A DNA stretch of 10,014 nt from Pseudomonadota bacterium (GTDB lineage Bacteria > Myxococcota_A > Polyangia > Haliangiales > Haliangiaceae). Below are positions 1 to 5,571 of this stretch, in pieces. The stretch lies in contig JAEYYY010000376.1 of assembly GCA_023430775.1 (NCBI GenBank), positions 1 to 10,014 of the forward strand, written 5' to 3'. The translations under genes were made by a program, and so were the position numbers. The notes under the pieces were generated by a model. It worked only from the letters and a program-made list of their open reading frames with translations. It was not told the origin of the DNA and did no database searches. Each line of letters begins with the position of its first letter. Within the stretch, counting starts at the first letter, position 1.

Positions 1-419
1 GTAGTGGACGTTGGCGTTGTCGCAGTCGCGCCGGCTGCGGGCATGGGCGTCGGATCTTGGGGCACGTTCGCAGGCGCGGGCTTCGCGTCGGGCTGCACGG
101 CGGGCATCGGCGTCGGATCTTGCGGCACGTTCGCAAATGCGGGCTTCGCGTCGGGCTGCGCGATCGGCGTCGGATCCTGCGGCACGTTCGCCGGCGCGGG
201 CTCCTCACCGAGCAGGCTGTCGAGCCGCTCGTCGACGCGCTGTAGCCGATCGCCGAGCTTGCCGAGCGCGGCCCGGAACGCCGCGACCTCCGCGGCGGTG
301 TAGTGCGATTGATCCGCGAGACCGGCGTTCTTGCACGCCGCATCGAACAAGCTCTGTGCCGAGTGGTGGTCGTAGCGGAGGCCGAGGGCCGCCACGAGCT
401 CGTGCTTGGCCAGCTTCAT
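1..419 (-). CDS. hypothetical protein with Pro-rich repeat tail (3' end outside window)
   Basis: Reading the minus strand from ATG at 419 gives 139 open codons to the window edge, so the C-terminus is missing. I do not recognise the family. Residues 1-70 are predicted soluble and helical, starting MKLAKHELVAALGLRYD, with a charged, probably coiled-coil stretch near 52-70 (LGKLGDRLQRVDERLDSLL). From about residue 73 the protein becomes low-complexity and Pro/Ala-rich, with three copies of a 19-21 residue unit around PANVPQDPTP and QPDAKP. There is no signal peptide or membrane segment in the visible part. No Shine-Dalgarno precedes the ATG; instead a TAGGCT hexamer sits 6 nt upstream. The gene diverges from the SpeE-like gene. 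The plus-strand frames over this region are shadows of the same repeats. The helical head and disordered tail could be a small structural or scaffold protein, but no function can be assigned. Confidence 0.72.
   Translation of the reverse strand, partial: MKLAKHELVAALGLRYDHHSAQSLFDAACKNAGLADQSHYTAAEVAAFRAALGKLGDRLQRVDERLDSLLGEEPAPANVPQDPTPIAQPDAKPAFANVPQDPTPMPAVQPDAKPAPANVPQDPTPMPAAGATATTPTST
46..204. repeat. imperfect in-frame tandem repeat, three units
   Basis: Three imperfect copies begin at 46, 109 and 166 on the plus strand, each starting with GGCGTCGGATC. The periods are 63 and 57 bp, so both are multiples of three. The third copy is cut short near 204. They encode the Pro-rich repeats of the minus-strand gene. 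Copies differ mainly by substitution and one 6-bp length difference, as expected for an in-frame expanding coding repeat. Confidence 0.8.
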
Positions 420-425
420 TGGCCG

Positions 426-431
426 AGCCTA
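426..431 (-). promoter_or_regulatory. candidate -10 element for the gene starting at 419
   Basis: On the minus strand TAGGCT spans 431 to 426 and is followed by exactly 6 nt and then the ATG. With usual -10 to +1 spacing the transcript would start at or next to the A of the start codon. There is no recognisable -35 at 16-18 bp and no Shine-Dalgarno. The same hexamer precedes the thioesterase gene. Confidence 0.35.
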
Positions 432-458
432 CGCCGGAAGTTGTGGCATCGTCGCGCC

Positions 459-1115
459 GTGCTCCCGTGGAAGACGCTGGCGACCGTACAGACCGCCGAA
501 GGTCCGCTCGTGCTCAAGCAGCGCGGCAACACGTTTCACATCGTGATCGGCGGCCGCGTGCTGATGACCAGCGACGAGCGCCGCTCCGAGGAAGCGCTGT
601 CGACGCTCGCGCTCACCGGGCTGCCGAAGAACCCGCGCGTCCTGATCGGGGGGCTCGGCATGGCCTACACGCTGCGCGCCGCGCTCGACGTCCTGCCACC
701 CACCGCGCAGGTCACCGTGGCCGAGCTGACGCCGGTGGTCGAGGAGTGGTGCCGCGGCCCGCTGGCGGTGCTCACCGACAATGCCGTCGGTGATCCCCGC
801 GTGCACGTGAAGATCGGCGACGTCTCGAAGGTGATCGCTGATGCTCCGCGCGGCGCATACGACGCGATCCTCCTCGATCTCTACGAAGGCCCGAACGCGC
901 AGACGCAGGGCAAGGACGATCCGTTCTACGGCACCACCGCGCTCGTCCGCAGCAAGGCCGCGCTGGCACCCAGCGGCGTCCTCTCGGTCTGGGCGGAGGA
1001 GCTCGATGCGCCCTTTCAGAAGCGCTTCGTCGCCGCCGGCTTCAAGGTCGAGGTCCACCGCCTCGGCTCGAGCCGCGTGCACGTCGTCTACCTCGGGCGT
1101 AAGCTGGCACCATGA
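459..1115 (+). CDS. spermidine synthase-like / class I SAM-dependent methyltransferase-fold protein
   Basis: A 218-aa soluble Rossmann-fold protein resembling the catalytic domain of spermidine/spermine synthases (SpeE superfamily). A short beta-rich N-terminal part (1-45) precedes the nucleotide-binding core. The core has a motif I glycine loop VLIGGLGMAYTLRAAL (61-75), an acidic strand end VAELTP (88-92), GDVSKV (120-125) and the motif IV-like strand AILLDLYEGP (136-145). Genuine aminopropyltransferases usually carry GGGDG where this has GGLGM, so polyamine synthesis is doubtful and the substrate is unknown. The frame is open back to 303, but that stretch lies antisense to the start of the divergent gene. 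I chose GTG at 459 because the protein then begins MLPWKTL, which I recall as a typical family start; TTG at 441 is an alternative. GGAAG at 436-440 is rather far for a ribosome binding site. It overlaps the lipoprotein gene by ATGA, so the two are probably co-transcribed and translationally coupled. Confidence 0.78.
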   Translation: MLPWKTLATVQTAEGPLVLKQRGNTFHIVIGGRVLMTSDERRSEEALSTLALTGLPKNPRVLIGGLGMAYTLRAALDVLPPTAQVTVAELTPVVEEWCRGPLAVLTDNAVGDPRVHVKIGDVSKVIADAPRGAYDAILLDLYEGPNAQTQGKDDPFYGTTALVRSKAALAPSGVLSVWAEELDAPFQKRFVAAGFKVEVHRLGSSRVHVVYLGRKLAP

Positions 1116-1603
1116 GGCTGGCGGCGCTGCTGTTGCTTGGAGCTTGCACCGAGCCTCTGGTCGAGCCACCCGCGTCCTCCACACTCCGGCTCGGCGCACG
1201 CCGAGATCCTTGCACCACCGTCACGGGTGAGACGCTGATGTGTTTCCACCGCGCAGGTGGAGGTATCGACGCTCGTGTTCGCGAGCTCGTCGGCTTCGAC
1301 TTCGAGTGGGGCTTCGAGACGGAGCTGCGCGGCGATCTGGAGGGCAGCACTTTCGTCGTGGAGCAGGTCGTCTCGCAAAGACCGGTCCCCCTCGACACGA
1401 TGGCACTGGTCTTCCCGGCAGCACCCGCGGACGGCTCGTCTCCATGGTTCACGACAACGAAGGCTGGTCTCGATCTGAAAGGGACGTCGATCCCCTGCGA
1501 GCCGGTGCGGTGCAGCGAGATCCTGGCGGCGAGCGAGCGTGTCTTCTCCCTTCACGTCCAGATCGCCGGGCCGTACGCCCTCGAGGTCATCGCGGTCGAT
1601 TGA
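1112..1603 (+). CDS. putative lipoprotein, unknown function
   Basis: This 163-aa product starts MRLAALLLLGACTEP: one basic residue, a short hydrophobic core and the lipobox L-G-A-C with Cys12 as the predicted lipidated residue. It is therefore likely processed by signal peptidase II and anchored to a membrane. The mature part is soluble, with two further Cys pairs (DPC...LMC near 33-44 and PCEPVRC near 129-134) that could form disulfides outside the cytoplasm. I recognise no domain. The start codon overlaps the SpeE-like stop (ATGA), and the stop is followed after one base by the next GTG, so this is the middle gene of a compact three-gene unit. The signal peptide is very short (11 residues), which is acceptable for a lipoprotein. 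Alternative starts are not needed because the coupled ATG gives the lipobox directly. Confidence 0.72.
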   Translation: MRLAALLLLGACTEPLVEPPASSTLRLGARRDPCTTVTGETLMCFHRAGGGIDARVRELVGFDFEWGFETELRGDLEGSTFVVEQVVSQRPVPLDTMALVFPAAPADGSSPWFTTTKAGLDLKGTSIPCEPVRCSEILAASERVFSLHVQIAGPYALEVIAVD

Positions 1604-1604
1604 C

Positions 1605-2708
1605 GTGTTCACCAATACCGATACGCTGCCGTGGCAGCTCGTGGCCGACGGCACGCTCGTCGGCGTGACCTGGTCGCGGCTCGTGATCCGGCTGCCTCAC
1701 GCCGCACTCGGATCGACCGACGTCACCTTCCGGATCGCCGGCACCAGCGACATCGCCTTTCTCCCCGTCAGCAATCGCTGGGACGAGCCGGAGATCACCG
1801 ACGTCGACGAGATCGCCGCGCTCGCCCTGCCCCTCGACGACTTCGCTGTGCGCGGCACCGGCATCTCGTTCTGGGGCCCGAAGGGCCGATTGCACCTCGC
1901 GTACGAAGCGCTGTCGATCGAGGTCGATGGCAAGCCGGTCGAGAACGCACGCGAGCTCGTGATCGATCACTGGGCCGACTGGCGCACGCATACCGCAGTC
2001 GCTCATCCTCTCGTCCAGAGCGCGCTCCGCGAGCCGTGGACACCCGCGTTGATCGACGAGCTCGTCGCCACGTGGCGCACCGAGCGCAGCAGCGAGCTCG
2101 CGCAGGTGATCGAGATCGTCGATCGCGCGACCCGCCCGGCGTACTCGCTCGCGTTCCGCGGTGCGGACGAGGTCGCCGCGTGGACCGCCACCTGGCGCGA
2201 CAACCCGAGCGCCGCGATCGAGGCCCTCGCGACGCGTGCCCGGCAGGCGCACATCACCCCGCTCGAGAAGGAGCTCGGAACAACCGACTTCGACACCTAC
2301 GACGCCGCGGCCGGCCGCATCATCGGTGCGATCACGCAGTGCCTCGCCGCGATCGATGCGGCACCCGATCCGCGGATCGGCCGCTGCCTCGAGGGTCTGC
2401 TGGCGAGCCCGTCGAATCACTACTTCCGGATCGACCAGGTGTCGCACGCAGTCACCTCGTTCGAGAAGACCAGCGACGAGCCGAGCTTCGCTGATCGCCT
2501 GTTGCCCCTGCTGTCCCTGCATGCCGACGCCGGCACCGCCGCGCGGCTCGACGAGGAGCGCCGCATCGTGCTGATCGAGTGCGACTGCAACGGCGCCGAG
2601 ATGGCGGACAGCTTGCGGATCCTGATCGCCGAGCTGCGGCTTCGCTATCCCGAGGATCGCGTGCTGCGATCGGACATCGCACAAGCACTTCGCATCGGCG
2701 CGCTCTGA
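1605..2708 (+). CDS. hypothetical protein, 367 aa
   Basis: I do not recognise this protein. It begins VFTNTDTLPWQLVADGTLVG from GTG at 1605, one base after the lipoprotein stop. The frame is open back to an ATG at 1539, but the 22 extra codons lie inside the lipoprotein gene and read as a Ser/Arg-rich shadow, so the later start is preferred. The N-terminal third is predicted beta-rich with several Trp and acidic residues. From about residue 130 it is mostly helical, including WTPALIDELVATWRTERS and DEPSFADRLLPLLSL. There is no signal peptide or membrane segment, so it is probably cytoplasmic. Tight spacing makes it the third gene of the 459-2708 cluster. Its C-terminal part, EERRIVLIECDCNGAEMAD followed by a helix and RYPEDRVLRSD, could be a helical-repeat end, but I see no catalytic signature. 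The 376-aa antisense frame is a shadow. Confidence 0.7.
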   Translation: MFTNTDTLPWQLVADGTLVGVTWSRLVIRLPHAALGSTDVTFRIAGTSDIAFLPVSNRWDEPEITDVDEIAALALPLDDFAVRGTGISFWGPKGRLHLAYEALSIEVDGKPVENARELVIDHWADWRTHTAVAHPLVQSALREPWTPALIDELVATWRTERSSELAQVIEIVDRATRPAYSLAFRGADEVAAWTATWRDNPSAAIEALATRARQAHITPLEKELGTTDFDTYDAAAGRIIGAITQCLAAIDAAPDPRIGRCLEGLLASPSNHYFRIDQVSHAVTSFEKTSDEPSFADRLLPLLSLHADAGTAARLDEERRIVLIECDCNGAEMADSLRILIAELRLRYPEDRVLRSDIAQALRIGAL

Positions 2709-2748
2709 CCGTCGCAACTCCGACAGGACGCGGCGCGTTTCCCGTCCC

Positions 2749-2783
2749 CAGCGATCGCTGTGCGGGTGTCGACCGCGATCGCG
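2749..2783. promoter_or_regulatory. two GCGATCGC-core palindromes in the gap before the thioesterase
   Basis: CAGCGATCGCTG (2749-2760) is a perfect 12-bp palindrome and CGCGATCGCG (2774-2783) a perfect 10-bp one. Their centres are 24 bp apart, a little over two helical turns, in the 116-bp non-coding gap between 2708 and 2825. They could be a tandem operator or methylation/HIP1-like sites. No function is shown by sequence alone. Confidence 0.35.
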
Positions 2784-2810
2784 TGTGCCGGCGCGCGCGG
2801 CGCCTCGCGG

Positions 2811-2816
2811 TAGGCT
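2811..2816 (+). promoter_or_regulatory. candidate -10 element for the thioesterase gene
   Basis: TAGGCT lies 8 nt before the ATG at 2825. It is the same hexamer that precedes the gene starting at 419. No clear -35 is visible at 16-18 bp. The embedded AGG (2812-2814) could instead serve as a weak ribosome binding site, so the two readings compete. Confidence 0.3.
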
Positions 2817-2824
2817 CGAACAGC

Positions 2825-3610
2825 ATGCCGACGCCGTTCACCACCCTGCTCGACTCCGCTCGCCCTCACGACGGCGGGCTCGCCCTCGACGTGCCACCCG
2901 ACTGGGCGCAGGGCCGCAGCATCTTCGGCGGGCTGCAAGCCGCGTTCGCGGTGCGGGCGATGCGGGCGATCGTCGATCCCGCGGTTCCGTTGCGCTCGCT
3001 CCAGGTCACGTTCATCGGCCCGGCCTCCGGCACGCTCCAGACGACGCCGAACGTGCTGCGCACCGGCAGCAGCGTGACGCAGCTCGAGGCGCGCGTGATG
3101 AACGGCGACAACCTCGCGACGCTGGTGATCGGCGTGTTCGGCAAGCCGCGCACGTCTGCGGCCGTACAGGTGCCAGTGCAACCCGTTGCCGAGCGCCCTG
3201 CTCGACCCTTCGAGATGAAGTACCTGCCCGGCGTGTTCCCGGCGTTCATCCAGCACTTCGGTGCGCGGTGGTGGCGCGCGGCGCCGCCATTCTCCGGCAG
3301 CACCGAGCCGCACCAGATCGCCGAGATCGATCTGCTCGACGAGGGCGCACCCTCGGAGGCGCAGGTGATCGCCGCCGCCGATTTCTTCCCGCCGATCGCG
3401 CTGACGTATCTCCGCGCGCCGTCACCGGGCAGCACGATCAGCTGGATGCTCGAGCTCCTCACCGAGCGCTTCACCGCGCCGCGCAACTGGCGCATCGACG
3501 CGGAGCTGTTCGCCGCGCGCGACGGCTACACCAACCAGACCCTCACGGTGTGGGCGGCCGACGGCTCGCCGATCGCGATCGGCCACCAGAGCATGATGGT
3601 CTTCGGCTAA
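2825..3610 (+). CDS. acyl-CoA thioesterase family protein (TesB-like double hotdog)
   Basis: The 261-aa cytoplasmic protein is predicted to hydrolyse acyl-CoA to free acid and CoA. It has the TesB-like two-hotdog layout. The first domain (about 20-110) carries WAQGRSIFGGLQAAFAVRAM, equivalent to the family FGG motif on the central helix, then PLRSLQVTFIGPA and the strand VTQLEARVMNGDNLATLVIGVF. The second domain (about 130-261) carries IAAADFFPP, where the Asp sits at the expected active-site position, and ends with YTNQTLTVWAADGSPIA and GHQSMMVFG, the usual final strands with the conserved Gln/Ser. Length is close to the family norm of 260-290. The open frame extends upstream to 2579, but that part overlaps the previous gene in another frame; the ATG at 2825 gives the normal N-terminus. 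The 116-bp gap from the preceding gene suggests its own promoter. Substrate chain length cannot be read from the sequence. Confidence 0.85.
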   Translation: MPTPFTTLLDSARPHDGGLALDVPPDWAQGRSIFGGLQAAFAVRAMRAIVDPAVPLRSLQVTFIGPASGTLQTTPNVLRTGSSVTQLEARVMNGDNLATLVIGVFGKPRTSAAVQVPVQPVAERPARPFEMKYLPGVFPAFIQHFGARWWRAAPPFSGSTEPHQIAEIDLLDEGAPSEAQVIAAADFFPPIALTYLRAPSPGSTISWMLELLTERFTAPRNWRIDAELFAARDGYTNQTLTVWAADGSPIAIGHQSMMVFG

Positions 3611-3669
3611 CCGGCGCGAGCTGCCACGCTTGCCGGTGGAGATGCGTTCGCGCCCGGCGCCGGATCGGA
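3611..3669. other. convergent intergenic gap, no clear terminator
   Basis: These 59 bp separate the stops of two converging genes. CCGGCGC at 3611-3617 is repeated inverted as GCGCCGG at 3657-3663, leaving a 39-nt loop. No T-tract follows on either strand, so an intrinsic terminator is not supported; termination may be Rho-dependent. Confidence 0.25.
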
Positions 3670-3915
3670 TCATCCGCCGATTCGCGCTCGCGCGTACGAG
3701 CCGACGGCCGCCGGCAACAGAGGCAGCGCCTTGACGTGCGCCATCACCGACGAGCTCCCCGCCGCGAGGTTGCCGCGCACCGCCGCGTCGTGCGCCGCAC
3801 AGGCCGGCGTGAACACATCACCGAGCCACTTCCACGACGAGCCGGGTCCGCAGCGACCGAAGTCGCTCGCCCCACCGCGGATCGTCGCGAGCTGAGATGG
3901 ATCGATCGCGATCAT
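3670..3915 (-). CDS. small double-glycine-leader protein with PLA2-like C/HD motif
   Basis: An 81-aa product. Residues 1-15, MIAIDPSQLATIRGG, match the double-glycine leader seen on class II bacteriocins and other peptides exported by C39-peptidase ABC transporters: hydrophobic residues at the L and I positions before a GG ending at 14-15. Cleavage there would leave a 66-aa mature peptide starting ASDFGRCGPGSS. The mature part carries CGPG (22-25) and then C39-x-x-H42-D43, which resembles the calcium loop and catalytic Cys-x-x-His-Asp helix of phospholipase-A2-like domains. The usual Cys two residues after the Asp is absent (Ala), so activity is uncertain. The start is well supported by AGGGGG at 3926-3921, 5 nt before the ATG. 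No transporter gene lies in the window, so export is inferred from the leader alone. The protein could be a secreted effector, a toxin-like lipase remnant or a bacteriocin-type peptide. Confidence 0.7.
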   Translation of the reverse strand: MIAIDPSQLATIRGGASDFGRCGPGSSWKWLGDVFTPACAAHDAAVRGNLAAGSSSVMAHVKALPLLPAAVGSYARARIGG

Positions 3916-3920
3916 GTTGT

Positions 3921-3926
3921 CCCCCT
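3921..3926 (-). promoter_or_regulatory. Shine-Dalgarno of the GG-leader gene
   Basis: On the minus strand AGGGGG spans 3926-3921 and is followed by ACAAC (5 nt) and the ATG at 3915. It fixes the start of the small exported protein and shows that this gene, unlike several neighbours, has a normal leader. Confidence 0.6.
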
Positions 3927-3934
3927 GCTTCGAT

Positions 3935-3971
3935 CGACATCATGTCGTGTGCCACGCACCGCACCGCGTGG
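3935..3971. promoter_or_regulatory. palindrome and dyad upstream of the GG-leader gene
   Basis: CGACAT-C-ATGTCG (3935-3947) is a perfect 6+6 palindrome, 20 bp before the start codon at 3915. CCACGC and GCGTGG (3952-3957 and 3966-3971) form a second 6-bp dyad with an 8-nt spacer. Both lie in the 116-bp gap between the two minus-strand genes. They could be operator half-sites or leader hairpins. No convincing -35/-10 pair was found here. Confidence 0.3.
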
Positions 3972-4031
3972 TCACTCGACTTGCCACCCGCGCATCGTCG
4001 ACCGCGGTTCGCGAGCTGTCACCCGGCGGCG

Positions 4032-4277
4032 TCAGAGGGCTTCGCGACCGCGCTTCTTCGCCGGCGTGTCGACGCTGCGCGGTCCCTTGCGCGCGAACGC
4101 CCACGTCCCGATCGCGATCAACTCGCGAACGTCCTCGAGCGCTCCTCGCTCCGCCGCGGCGCGATCCTGCTCGCCGTCGATCTCGCGGATCGCCGCGCGC
4201 TCCTCCCAGTACTCGAGGACGTCGGCCGCATCGAGGCCCGCCTTCTCGGCTAGCTCGATGACCGACGCGCGCGACAT
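4032..4277 (-). CDS. small helical hypothetical protein
   Basis: The 81-aa product begins MSRASVIELAEKAGLDAADV, is rich in Glu/Ala/Arg and is predicted almost entirely helical up to residue 60. A Lys/Arg-rich tail follows (RKGPRS, AKKRGRE). The segment SVIELAEKAGLDAADVLEYW has the rhythm of a helix-turn-helix or a short helical bundle, and the basic tail would suit nucleic acid binding, but no family is recognised. Codons are strongly G/C-ending, which supports real coding over the longer overlapping minus-strand frame (3940-4374). The start is preceded by TACGAT 6 nt upstream and GAGG two nucleotides before the ATG, so it may be leaderless. It lies 39 bp after the stop of the repeat-protein gene and may be in the same transcription unit. 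Confidence 0.62.
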   Translation of the reverse strand: MSRASVIELAEKAGLDAADVLEYWEERAAIREIDGEQDRAAAERGALEDVRELIAIGTWAFARKGPRSVDTPAKKRGREAL

Positions 4278-4283
4278 GCCTCG

Positions 4284-4289
4284 ATCGTA
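4284..4289 (-). promoter_or_regulatory. candidate -10 element for the gene starting at 4277
   Basis: TACGAT (minus strand, 4289 to 4284) is followed by exactly 6 nt and the ATG, the same spacing as at the gene starting at 419. The 18-bp-upstream hexamer TTTCGG is a poor -35. Confidence 0.35.
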
Positions 4290-4316
4290 GCGCGCCTGCG
4301 CGCGGTGCCGAAACTT

Positions 4317-5174
4317 TCAGCGCTTGCGGCTGTAGTCGTCGGAGCTCTGGGTCTCTTCGCCCGCGCCCGGCCACTCGACCAGCGCCTCGTCCTCGACGGC
4401 GAGCGACGCCTTCCAGTCGTCACCGCCCACGTTGGTCTCGACCTCGAAGTCGGTGACCTCGGTCGAGCCGCGCCGATGCGAACGCCCCGGCGAGCTCGAC
4501 ACCGCGGGCTCCACCGACGTGGTCACCGCGGAGGCCGAGGCACTGGCCTGCGGACGCCGCGAGTTGTTCGCCGCCAGCCGACCGATGCCGGTGTTGCTCT
4601 GGCGGAACCGCTGCTGGGTGGGCGTGCGGGCGCGCGATGTCGGTGGAGTGATCGTCGCGCCACCGACATCGGCCTCGAGCGCGGCCACCACATCGGCGAG
4701 CGCATCCGGAGACGACGAGGACGGAGACGGGATCGCCGGCCCGACGGCCGTTGGCTTCTGCGGCGCGGGCTCGCGCGGCTTCTCTTCAGGTGGTGGCGTG
4801 AGCGACAGTGGCGCCGCGCGACTTTGCACGGGCCCCGAGCCCACCGAGCCAGCAGCGCTCACCGCACTCGAGGTGATCGGCAGCGGCACGAACTCCCGGC
4901 CGAGCGATCGCAGCGCGATCTCCGACAGGCAGTTCCACATCACCGCCACCGGCAGGTGCTCGCACAGGTTCGCGATGCCGACGGTCTCGATCACGAGCTG
5001 TGCGTCGACGCGCGGTGCCCCGAGGCAGGCCGTCAACAACCGCGCCCACAGGGGTCGCGGCAGGTGCGTCGACAGCAGCTCCGGCGTGACGTGACGGATC
5101 ACGTCGTCGGGCGATCCCATCCCGAGCTCGAGCGCTTGCGACAGCGCCGTGTCGAGGAAGCTCTTGAGGTTCAC
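4317..5174 (-). CDS. hypothetical protein with two TPELL/HLP repeats and a disordered tail
   Basis: A 285-aa protein from GTG at 5174, which overlaps the stop of the upstream gene as GTGA. GGAG at 5185-5182 lies 7 nt before the GTG and supports this start over the longer open frame reaching 5447, whose first 91 residues are an Arg-rich shadow. Residues 21-92 hold two copies of a roughly 35-residue helical unit: SPDDVIRHVTPELLSTHLPR and, more divergent, VIETVGIANLCEHLPVAVMW. The same unit occurs twice in the upstream gene. From about residue 105 the chain is Pro/Ser/Ala-rich and probably disordered, with Arg-rich patches (184-232), and ends in an acidic segment (DFEVETNVGGDDW, EDEALVEW) and YSRKR. 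There is no signal peptide. I do not recognise the family. The layout of folded repeats plus a charged tail suggests a cytoplasmic adaptor acting with its upstream partner. Confidence 0.7.
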   Translation of the reverse strand: MNLKSFLDTALSQALELGMGSPDDVIRHVTPELLSTHLPRPLWARLLTACLGAPRVDAQLVIETVGIANLCEHLPVAVMWNCLSEIALRSLGREFVPLPITSSAVSAAGSVGSGPVQSRAAPLSLTPPPEEKPREPAPQKPTAVGPAIPSPSSSSPDALADVVAALEADVGGATITPPTSRARTPTQQRFRQSNTGIGRLAANNSRRPQASASASAVTTSVEPAVSSSPGRSHRRGSTEVTDFEVETNVGGDDWKASLAVEDEALVEWPGAGEETQSSDDYSRKR

Positions 5175-5467
5175 TTGTCGGCTCCGACGCCGGCGCGCTC
5201 GGCCGCCGCCGCGATGCAGGCCCACAACACGTCGTGCGGGAGGTGCTTCGCGAGCAGCTCGGGCGTGACCGTCTCGAGCACGCGCTCGGGCGTCATCGAC
5301 CCGCTGGCCAGCGAGGCCGCGAGCACCTTGCCGAGCAGCTCGGGTGGTAGGTGGTTGGCCAGGACCTCCGGCGTCGCGTGCGCGAGCACGTCGGTCGGAC
5401 CGAACACCTGGTGCTCGAGACCCGACTCCACCATCTTCGCGAACCAAGCCGATCGTTGCTCACTCAT
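5171..5467 (-). CDS. hypothetical protein with two TPELL/HLP repeats
   Basis: A 98-aa protein starting MSEQRSAWFAKMVESGLEHQ. Residues 24-57 and 58-92 are two copies of one unit with core TPE[VL]LAxHLPxxLL; the copies read VLAHATPEVLANHLPPELL and VLETVTPELLAKHLPHDVLW. The downstream gene, coupled by a 4-bp GTGA overlap, carries two more copies. The two genes therefore probably arose by duplication or by splitting of one gene, and the products likely interact. No signal peptide, membrane span or catalytic motif is visible; the units look like helix-loop-helix pairs. Upstream, TACCTT sits 8 nt before the ATG. The gene diverges from the Nudix gene across 104 bp. The family is not recognised. Confidence 0.72.
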   Translation of the reverse strand: MSEQRSAWFAKMVESGLEHQVFGPTDVLAHATPEVLANHLPPELLGKVLAASLASGSMTPERVLETVTPELLAKHLPHDVLWACIAAAAERAGVGADK

Positions 5468-5475
5468 CGCCGACG

Positions 5476-5481
5476 AAGGTA
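5476..5481 (-). promoter_or_regulatory. candidate -10 element for the gene starting at 5467
   Basis: TACCTT (minus strand, 5481 to 5476) lies 8 nt before the ATG. There is no Shine-Dalgarno in the intervening CGTCGGCG and no good -35 at 16-18 bp. Confidence 0.3.
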
Positions 5482-5571
5482 CCGCGATTCATGCGGCAAC
5501 TGGTCGACATTGCAGGAAACGAGCGTGAGGTACTTGCTTTGAGAGCAGCGGTCCCGCACGGTCGTGAATGG

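Noticed and set aside
4..303. 99-codon Gly/Ala/Ser repeat protein on the plus strand
   Set aside because: The minus-strand frame over the same repeats continues unbroken from a good ATG at 419 with a plausible helical N-terminus; the plus frame has no upstream signals and is only the complement of the repeats.
1587..2717. 376-codon minus-strand frame opposite the 367-aa hypothetical
   Set aside because: Antisense shadow: Arg-rich, no domain, no ribosome binding site. The plus strand fits a coupled operon with 1-bp spacing.
3940..4374. 144-codon minus-strand frame overlapping the small helical gene
   Set aside because: Arg-rich shadow in another frame; the 81-aa frame has a balanced helical composition and G/C-ending codons.
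4317..5447. Longer form of the repeat protein starting at 5447
   Set aside because: The extra 91 residues are an Arg/Ala/Gly-rich shadow of the upstream gene. GTG at 5174 has a GGAG 7 nt upstream and a GTGA overlap.
5491..5571. N-terminal extension of the Nudix gene from ATG 5491
   Set aside because: Codons in this stretch are about half G/C-ending while the gene proper is much higher, and the family normally begins close to the first strand. GAAGG at 5475-5479 leaves some doubt.
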